Below, piece after piece: positions 1-7,300 of a stretch of DNA of 36,789 nt; the stretch's first letter is position 1, and every line of letters starts with the position of its first letter. The DNA is from a bacterium (lineage in GTDB: Bacteria; Patescibacteriota; Patescibacteriia; Patescibacteriales; VMTK01). A model generated the notes under the pieces. The model had not been told where the DNA came from. It was given only the letters and a program-made list of their open reading frames with translations, and did not search any database. Made by a program: the position numbers and the translations under genes. The stretch is from assembly GCA_030693295.1 (NCBI GenBank), contig JAUYAT010000033.1:1-36789 (forward strand). The letters run 5' to 3'.

Positions 1-1586
1 GTTTCATTGGCATCGTCCACTTCAACCCTGATATCCCGCTCTTTTAATTCTCGCGCCAGTTTACGGCAATATTCAATATGCCCGGCGCCGACTGAAATTA
101 TTTTCACCTGCGCCGGCGACAGCCATACCGGAAAAGCGCCGCCAAAATACTCAATTAATAAAACAAGGAATCTTTCATAGGAACCCAATATCGCCCTATG
201 CACCATTACCGGATTTACTTCCTGGCCTTTTTCGTTGGTATAAACGAGATTGAATCTTTTGGGTGTGGCGAAATCAAGCTGTACTGTTGGGATTTGAATT
301 TCTTTTCCTATGGCGTCTTTAAACATAAAATCAAGCTTAGGCCCGTAAAGCGCGGCTTCTCCTTCGCATCTTTTCGCGTTTAAGCCCATTTCATTGGAAA
401 TTTCCTGTAGCATTTCCTCGCATTTATCCCAATCTTCGGGCTCGCCGATATATTTTTCAGGATGACTATAATCTCTGACCGACAGCGAAACCCAGTGGCC
501 GCCCCAAAGTCCGAGCGCGCTATAAAAATTCTTTATTATGTTAATCATATTAATCACTTCTTGTTTGACTTGATCAACTCGGCAAAAAGAATGGCCGTCT
601 TCAACCGTTATCGCGTAAACTCTGTTTAAACCGCCGACCTCGCCTGTTTTTTCGGCACGATACTGCTTTTCTGATTCCATATATCTTATAGGCAAGTCGC
701 GGTACGAACGTATTTTTGAAGCGTAAATTTGGGTTTGATGAGGGCATTGGACCGGCTTCATAACAAATTCATGCCCCCTGTCCGATGACACATGGAATAA
801 TTCATCGGCAAATTTTTTAGCGTGGCCTGATAATTCAAACAATTCAATTTTCGCCAAATGGGGAGTCATAACTTTTTCAAAGCCGTAACTTCTGCAAACC
901 GTTTCAATATGCTTTTTTAACTCATCAATAATAATAACTCCCTTGGGCGTAAACAAGGGGAGCCCCGCGCCGACTAAATCGGAAAAGCAAAATAAATCCA
1001 GCTCTTTGCCCAGCTTCCTGTGGTCTCTTTTTTCCGCTTCCTCCATCATCTTTAAATATTCATCCAGTTCCGCTCTTGTTTCAAAAGCGACTCCGTAAAC
1101 GCGAGTCAGCATTTTATTTTTCTCATCGCCCCGCCAATAAGCGCCGGCTAATTTAGCCAGTTTAAAACTGCCCTTGGCGATTTTGCCGGTTGACGCGATA
1201 TGCGGTCCGGCGCAAAGATCAGTAAACTCGCCCAGTTTGTAATAACTTACTTTTGTCTCGCCGGCTATTTTCAAATCTTTAATCAGCTCGGCTTTGTAAA
1301 TCTGCCCCGCTGATTTTTCTTTTTTTGCCGCCTCGTCAATATCCATCTCAAATCTTTCAAATTTTAAATTCTGCTTTATGATGTGATTCATCTTCTTCTC
1401 AATTTTTATCAAATCATCCTCGCCTATTTTTTTATCGCCGAAATCAAAATCATAATAAAAACCGTTTTCAATCGCCGGCCCGATGGCGAATTTAACATCA
1501 GGCCAAAACTCGGCTGCGGCCAAGGCCATGATATGGGACAAAGAATGGCGCATTGTTTCCAATTGATTTTTATTTTTTTCAGACAT
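1..1586 (-). CDS. thrS: Threonyl-tRNA synthetase, C-terminal part beyond window
   Basis: Charges tRNA-Thr with threonine in the cytoplasm. About 528 codons are visible; the anticodon-binding end is cut by the left edge. From the start the protein enters directly into the editing (SAD) domain: HSLSH gives the HxxxH zinc motif and DLCAGPH the Cys/His partner. The class II core follows, with KPVQCPH (core zinc Cys), motif 2 around QYRAEKTGE and motif 3 around GSYERFLVLLIEYFGG. The usual N-terminal TGS domain is absent, which is known for some reduced bacteria. The start is ATG at 1584-1586; a second CAT at 1588-1590 is out of frame. It begins 6 nt after the stop of the 538-residue gene, so the two are probably co-transcribed. 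Family assignment is secure; loss of TGS is read from the sequence. Confidence 0.95.
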   Translation of the reverse strand, partial: MSEKNKNQLETMRHSLSHIMALAAAEFWPDVKFAIGPAIENGFYYDFDFGDKKIGEDDLIKIEKKMNHIIKQNLKFERFEMDIDEAAKKEKSAGQIYKAELIKDLKIAGETKVSYYKLGEFTDLCAGPHIASTGKIAKGSFKLAKLAGAYWRGDEKNKMLTRVYGVAFETRAELDEYLKMMEEAEKRDHRKLGKELDLFCFSDLVGAGLPLFTPKGVIIIDELKKHIETVCRSYGFEKVMTPHLAKIELFELSGHAKKFADELFHVSSDRGHEFVMKPVQCPHQTQIYASKIRSYRDLPIRYMESEKQYRAEKTGEVGGLNRVYAITVEDGHSFCRVDQVKQEVINMINIIKNFYSALGLWGGHWVSLSVRDYSHPEKYIGEPEDWDKCEEMLQEISNEMGLNAKRCEGEAALYGPKLDFMFKDAIGKEIQIPTVQLDFATPKRFNLVYTNEKGQEVNPVMVHRAILGSYERFLVLLIEYFGGAFPVWLSPAQVKIISVGAGHIEYCRKLARELKERDIRVEVDDANE

Positions 1587-1591
1587 ACATA

Positions 1592-3208
1592 TTAATCCCT
1601 AATCTCTATCTCAATCCTATCGGCTAAATTAGGGACTTTATTTATAAATGAAGGATAAAATTTAATTTCATAATCCGCAATCTCCGGCATATTTTTCAAA
1701 TAAACGTCCAACTGCTCGCGGCTAAGCCCTAATATTTTATCCCTTTCCACGATATCGGCGCCCTCCCGGGCGGTTATTTTGCCGCTAAAGCTCGCATTCA
1801 ACGAAGCGGAGCCCTGATTTATATTATAACCGTTTAAGCCGTAGCTGATATTGTCTTTTCCAAATTCCGCTAATTTTTTGTCATCGGACAAAATTGAATT
1901 CAGCTTTTGCTGAGCCAGCTTAAAAATATCATCTTCATTAAAAGCGACCACTATCACGTTGGTTTTCATAGTGACGGGAAATTCATCTTTTTCTTCGCCT
2001 ACTTTGCCGCCGACTTCCTGGCTGATTGAATTGTTGTCAATATCGTAAATCACCCTGCTATAATCTTTATAATTCTCGCCGATTTCAACTTTGGCTTTTT
2101 CCAGCAAACTCTCTCTTAAATCCTTAACGGCCGTTTCAATATCGGCTTGCTGTATATACTTTTTAACTTTCCGGGAATACTCCATCGGCTCTTTGCTCTC
2201 GCCGTAAATCTTGTCCTGCAAGCCGGCCCAAAGGCCGGGTATGATAAAATGAGCCGCGGCTATTGCCATTTCCGGGTTGACTTCATCAGCGTAAACATCC
2301 GCCTCAACCTGGCCTCCGGCGGGAACGGTAATTGTATTTTTCAATCTGAACAATTTATTGTCCGGCGAAAGAAATCTCGTTGTCGCCACCAGCTGCTGGC
2401 TTCTGTTGTAATTATTGAATACGATGATTTTGCCTTTCACCTCTTCGCCAACCGTTTCAATGCCGCTCCCGGCGTAAGTTTTGCTTTGCTCAATCTCGGC
2501 TTGCTTAACCTCCCCTGTTACGGCGCCGCCGGCCGCTGTTCCCTTGTCTTTATCAAGAATGTCAACAATCAAATTGCTGTTTATGGCTTCCTGCTTGGGC
2601 AAAATGGTTATTGTTACTTTGACAAATGAAAAATAAAAAATCGCGGCTAAAAGCATAACCGTTAGTATGATAAAACTATACGCGATTTTGCGGTAAACGG
2701 CTATTGACCTGTCCTTACCGGCCGTTTTTTCCGCGAGCTCTTTATCAACCGCGTTAACTTTATCAGCTTGCGGCTCTTTAATATTTATTATTTTATTAAC
2801 TTCAAGATTTTTAATCGCTGATAATTCATTTTGCGCATCCGGCGCTTTTTCTTCCTGAGAAATTGACTTTAGCACAATCTCGGCTTTAGTCGCCTCTTTC
2901 GGCTCCGGCGCCGGAGCTTCTTCCGGTTTTTTCTCCGGCATAATCGCGTTTACCCCGTTAGAAAGCCCCAACCCTCGGGTTGGAGATGAGTGTAATCCAG
3001 CTTCTTTATTCTTAGCCCCGCCCTTTCTAACGGGGTTTACGGCTATTACCATTCGTTTAAGCGCCTTGACAGGCGTAATGGCGCCGGCGGGCTGTTTCGG
3101 CTTCGGCGCTTTGGACTGCTTTTTTATTAAAACGGCTTTGCCCGGCTTGGCTGATTTGCGTCCGCCAGCCGGCGGATTGATTTTTTTTACTTTAATTTTA
3201 GTTGGCAT
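1592..3208 (-). CDS. Single-pass membrane protein with baseplate-J-like extracytoplasmic region
   Basis: A 538-residue protein of unknown function. Residues 1-170 are a basic, Pro/Ala-rich, then acidic low-complexity cytoplasmic stretch; one membrane segment lies at about 175-196 (FIILTVMLLAAIFYFSF); the remaining ~340 residues are predicted outside. The outer part has the pattern GKIIVFNNYNRSQQLVATTR ... PGLWAGLQDKIYGES, which I associate with proteins annotated baseplate J/gp47-like in CPR genomes; this is recall of a family pattern, not a search. Residues 57-87 are encoded by a palindromic repeat inserted in frame (see repeat at 2948-3040). It lies between dnaE/IS and thrS on the same strand. 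It could be an envelope or secretion-apparatus component; no catalytic motif is visible. Confidence 0.75.
   Translation of the reverse strand: MPTKIKVKKINPPAGGRKSAKPGKAVLIKKQSKAPKPKQPAGAITPVKALKRMVIAVNPVRKGGAKNKEAGLHSSPTRGLGLSNGVNAIMPEKKPEEAPAPEPKEATKAEIVLKSISQEEKAPDAQNELSAIKNLEVNKIINIKEPQADKVNAVDKELAEKTAGKDRSIAVYRKIAYSFIILTVMLLAAIFYFSFVKVTITILPKQEAINSNLIVDILDKDKGTAAGGAVTGEVKQAEIEQSKTYAGSGIETVGEEVKGKIIVFNNYNRSQQLVATTRFLSPDNKLFRLKNTITVPAGGQVEADVYADEVNPEMAIAAAHFIIPGLWAGLQDKIYGESKEPMEYSRKVKKYIQQADIETAVKDLRESLLEKAKVEIGENYKDYSRVIYDIDNNSISQEVGGKVGEEKDEFPVTMKTNVIVVAFNEDDIFKLAQQKLNSILSDDKKLAEFGKDNISYGLNGYNINQGSASLNASFSGKITAREGADIVERDKILGLSREQLDVYLKNMPEIADYEIKFYPSFINKVPNLADRIEIEIRD
2948..3040. repeat. 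Palindromic repeat inside a coding region
   Basis: Outer arms ACCCCGTTAGAAAG (2952-2965) and CTTTCTAACGGGGT (3023-3036) are perfect inverted repeats, with an inner hairpin CCAACCC/GGGTTGG at 2968-2983. The element adds about 30 in-frame residues to the low-complexity N-terminal region of the 538-residue membrane protein. Confidence 0.8.
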
Positions 3209-3260
3209 ATAAATTTATGTTTTATATTGATAAACGTTTAACGGCAATATCTATTTGTTA

Positions 3261-4256
3261 TTATAACAAAAAATCGGCTATTCGTCTAATTTTGTACGAT
3301 TGCATAGTCAAGGTTACCTTTTCAGGAGGTATTATGTATAAAGAATTAAATAAAGAACCGGCGATTTTTTGCGCCGGCGTCAGCCGGTTCATGCCATAGC
3401 CGCCATGGCGGCGCTGCTCATTGTAATATACCAGCCATTGCTGTAATTTGTAATCAATTAAGTTGACATCATCGTAGAAACCGCAGTATTTCCAGAAAAA
3501 CTCATTTTTAACAGTGCGGTGGAATCGTTCAATCTTGCCATTTTGCTTTGGCTGATGCGCCTCATTAACAATAGGCTCAATGCCGATTGACCGGCAAAAG
3601 GCGGATATTTGGTTTTTGCTCCTGTTGTCTATTCTGATTCGTTTGATAGTGTAGGGCGCGCGCTCAATTAGGTATTTGATGAAGTCAATGGCGTTTTCCG
3701 CTGTTTCCCTGGCATACATTTTACCGCCCACATGGCGGGAACAGTCATCAATGGCGTCAAAACAACAGAGCTGCCGGCCGCGGCCAAATGGATAGCAGGC
3801 ATCTAATTGCAATTCTTCTCCCGGCGTTTCCATGCAATATAGTTGGGGTTTGCGCTTCTGTGGCTTGATGCATTCCCGGCAATAACGGATACGGTTACGG
3901 CGCAATATGCGGAAAACAGTTGATTGGTGCAGCTTGACGGCATATCGATCAAATAACATATCTGACAGTTCCACCGGACCGGCATAGATATTGTTCCTGG
4001 CCAGGCCGCAGACTATGTTTTCCAGCCAAACTGGTGTCCGATTACCGGCCGTAAAACCATTTTTAGGGCCTGGCGGCCGAGGAATCAGGGCGGCTTCGCC
4101 GCCTTCAAGATAATGTTTTTTTAAGCGGGAAAATGATTTGGGGTGCAAATGCAGCAATTTAGCCCCGTCTTTGCAGAGCATTGTCTTGGCTAAGCAAGAG
4201 TCTAAAATGTTTTTTTTCATAGCGATTAAAGCCTCTTGGGTGTTTCTTCTTGACAT
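3261..4256 (-). CDS. IS481-family DDE transposase
   Basis: A 331-residue transposase: an N-terminal helix-turn-helix region (about 1-60), a middle HTH-like region with LHQSTVFRILRR (110-120), then an integrase-core (rve) domain. Candidate catalytic residues are D152 (LQLDACYPF), D210 (IRIDN) and E243 (NGKIERFHR), giving the D-E spacing of this group. Residues after the second Asp read RIDNRSKN, where the family usually has DNG-S/E-F, so the active site is slightly atypical. Translation runs out of the element: codon 322 straddles the left IS end, and the last ten residues plus the TAA (3261-3263) come from flanking DNA. Start ATG at 4254-4256. It is oriented like dnaE, whose stop lies 94 bp upstream. 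Confidence 0.9.
   Translation of the reverse strand: MSRRNTQEALIAMKKNILDSCLAKTMLCKDGAKLLHLHPKSFSRLKKHYLEGGEAALIPRPPGPKNGFTAGNRTPVWLENIVCGLARNNIYAGPVELSDMLFDRYAVKLHQSTVFRILRRNRIRYCRECIKPQKRKPQLYCMETPGEELQLDACYPFGRGRQLCCFDAIDDCSRHVGGKMYARETAENAIDFIKYLIERAPYTIKRIRIDNRSKNQISAFCRSIGIEPIVNEAHQPKQNGKIERFHRTVKNEFFWKYCGFYDDVNLIDYKLQQWLVYYNEQRRHGGYGMNRLTPAQKIAGSLFNSLYIIPPEKVTLTMQSYKIRRIADFLL
3277..3292. repeat. Target-site duplication, left copy
   Basis: GCTATTCGTCTAATTT occurs here and again at 4350-4365, exactly flanking the insertion sequence. Read on the minus strand it contains the last four codons and stop of dnaE, so this copy is the displaced original 3' junction. Confidence 0.9.
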
Positions 4257-4349
4257 ATGGTTGGCAAAAATTATTAGTTAAATAATCCTGCCACCAGTAT
4301 ACCTTAGAACGAAACCCCAAAGGTAACCCTAATTGCTGCAATTGTAACA
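3293..4349 (-). mobile_element. IS481-type insertion sequence, 1057 bp, complete
   Basis: The element runs from TGTACGATTGCA (left) to the complement of TGTTACAATTGCA (right); these imperfect terminal inverted repeats continue to a shared GGTTACCTTT (3312-3321 and complement at 4319-4328). It is bounded by identical 16-bp direct repeats (3277-3292, 4350-4365). Start with TG and end with CA, a single DDE transposase gene and a long target duplication fit the IS481 family; the family name is inferred from the transposase. The intact, identical duplication suggests recent insertion. Confidence 0.9.
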
Positions 4350-4365
4350 GCTATTCGTCTAATTT
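4350..4365. repeat. Target-site duplication, right copy
   Basis: Identical 16 bp to 3277-3292. This copy supplies the actual last codons (KLDE) and the TAG stop (4351-4353) of dnaE, so the insertion left the polymerase gene intact. Confidence 0.9.
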
Positions 4366-7300
4366 GCTTAATAAACGATTAATTTCTTTAATTAAAGATT
4401 CGCAAGGGTTAACTTTAAAATCTGTTTCAATATTTGAAGATTTAATTTTAAAATAAACTTTTTTATCGCCCTGATGTTTCGTCAACAACTCTTTTAATTC
4501 GCTTAAAATATCGGGATTATAATTTTTATTCAGCGCGATATATAAATTTGTCTCGTCTGTTAAAACCGCTGAATTTAATTTTGCGAAATTTTTCTTTATC
4601 GCGTTATTTACAATTCCGTTTTCTTTTTTAAATTTAATTATCGCTTGCTCAACATTTTCTAAAGTGAGTTCAATCGCCTTGTTGCATAATAATTTGATTT
4701 CATGGTCTTTATCCGACAGCTTGCCTCGGCAAAGAACCGCTTCGCCTTCACGCCAGATTGCCGCTGTTTCTTTAAGCAGAGACGGAAAAACCAATATTTC
4801 CATGCCGCCGGATAAATCTTCAATTTTAACGAAAAGCATAGGTTCATTGGCGCGGGTCATTATTTTTTGTATCTTTGTTATGATGCCGGCGATATCAACT
4901 TGGTCCTGGTTAAGATGGGCGCGGCATTCCGCTATTGCGGCAACCTTGCCGCTTAAATATTTTTTGTAATCAACGAAGGGATGCTCGGTAATGTAAAGCC
5001 CGAGCAATTCTTTTTCCCATGCCAGCTTTTCCCGGCGGTTCGCCGGCGCGCATTGCTCCAATTTTATTTTATTATCCATCTTCAAGCCGGGAGCATCGGC
5101 AAAAAGGCTGACTTGGCCGTTGTCGCGGCTTTTGTTTATGCCTTTATTGAACTTGAGCAAATTATCCATATTGCCAAGCAATCGCCCACGTTCGCCGAAT
5201 TGGTCAAAACTGCCGCATTTAATTAAGCTTTCCAATGATTTTTTGTTTAAATCCTTGTCATTGACTCGCTCCAAAAAATCGGTTATGTCTTGATAGGGCC
5301 CGTTTTTCTTACGCTCCTTGATTATCACGTCAACAATATTATTGCCGATATTTTTAACGGCCTTGAGCCCGAAGCGGATGGTATTGGCTTTTTCATCCCG
5401 GCTGACGATTTTATTTTTAACCGTGCCGCTGGTGATAACGGTAAACGAAGCGAATGATTGGTTTATGTTAGGAGGAAGAACTTCAATGCCCATATAGCGG
5501 CATTCTTCTATTTCAATGGCGATTCTGTCTATATTTTCCTGGTCGCTGGTTAAAAGAGCCGCCATAAATTCAGTCGGCCAATTGGCTTTTAAATACGCGG
5601 TCTGATAGCCGATTAAGGCGTAGCAGGCGCCATGGCTTCTGTTAAATCCATAGCCGGCGAACGGCTCAATAAACGAGAATATTTTTTCAGCCAGCTGGCT
5701 GGCAATTCCGTTTTTAACGCAGCCGTCAATGAATTTTTCTTTTTGCTCCGACAAAAGCTTGGGAATTTTCTTTCCCACGGCTTTTCTTAACACATCGGCT
5801 TCAGCCATGGAAAAGCCGGCTAACGCCCGCGCCATCTGCATAACCTGTTCCTGATAAATCGCCACGCCGTAAGTTTTGGACAAAATCGGCTCCAGCTTCG
5901 GATGCAGATATTGCGGCTTTTTCCTGCCCTGCTTGCCGGCGATATAATTCGGTATCCATTCCATCGGCCCCGGACGATACAATGACACCATGGCGATTAT
6001 ATCCTCAAATTCAGTCGGCTTGAGCTCGCGCAAATAGCGCTTCATGCCGCTGCTATTATGCGCGACAAACCCGTTTGCGATAAAATTATTGCCTGGCGAT
6101 TGCATAGCAATATCATAAGTCATTTCTTTGCCGCTATATTCAATTTTCTTAATTTTAACAAAATAAAAATTTTCTGGAATTTTGGGACATTCCCAATTAA
6201 TTAATTTTTTATACTTTAAAGCAAACTCGGAAAATTTCGTAGAGCTGATTAAAACAAAATTATATTGAGGATATTGTTCTTGAAATAAATCTATTTTTTC
6301 TTTATCTAAGTCATGCAGCCATCCTTTAATTTCATAATAAGTATTATTTGATTCTGTATAAAAATCAGGGGTGTAATGTAAAATATTCCCGTTAGGCCTT
6401 CTTAATTCAAATGTTTCCGGCTCATATTGATATTCTAAATTATGCAATTTTAATATCCTGGCGAAATCAGCCTCCCATGTGGAACGCACATAATGCCCCA
6501 AGTCTTTTCTAAATCCTCCTTTTCTATGCGGAGAGGGCTTGCCAAACATGGGATTGCCGGCTCCTCTGAATTTTTCAGATAATGCTGTTTTTCTCTTTTC
6601 CGCTTCTTCTTTGCCATAAAAATCTTCAAAAGTTCTGCCTGAGAGAGCCTTGGATATTTTCTGGCCCATTTCTTTTACTCTTTTTGAATTTTCAATATTT
6701 AATCCTTGATTCCATGGCTTGCCGCCGCTTTGATAAAACTTAATTCTAGCTGCTTTAATTTTTTCTCTTGATTCTTTTTTACTTGGATTGCTGTAAAATC
6801 GCGCCGAGCATCTATAACAAAAATCGCTTTTGCCTTCTTTTTGCCCGTTTATTTGTTTCCCGCATTTTTGGCATGTGTTATAAAATAAATGCTTTGCCTT
6901 GGCTTTTATTAAAATTTTATCTCCCCGTTTTAAATCCCCCAGCGTCTTCCAGCCGTTATCAGTTAAAAACTGATGTTTTTTTGTGGCCTTAATGTGCCAA
7001 TTATTTTCCGCTATTAAATTATAAACTTCTTTTTCCCCGCTTTTGATAACTTTTATTATTTTATTTTTATGGACTTTGCCGTCATTAACATAAACGGATA
7101 ATAATTTTTCTTTCAAATGCTTATTTTCATACAATTTTTTTATGGTTGTATTGGATATTATTGTATCTCCTGACAAACATTCCAATTGAAAAATTCCGGT
7201 TGTTTCCCCGTCTTGCAATAATTTATACGCCCCTTTGTCGTCCAAAGGGATTTTATCAATATTAATTTCCAATCCGCGCGTATTTTTTATAATCTTTATG

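Noticed and set aside
3360-3380. Terminator-like CCGGCG/CGCCGG hairpin in the IS
   Set aside because: It lies within the transposase coding sequence (LTPAQKIAG region) and reads as coding.
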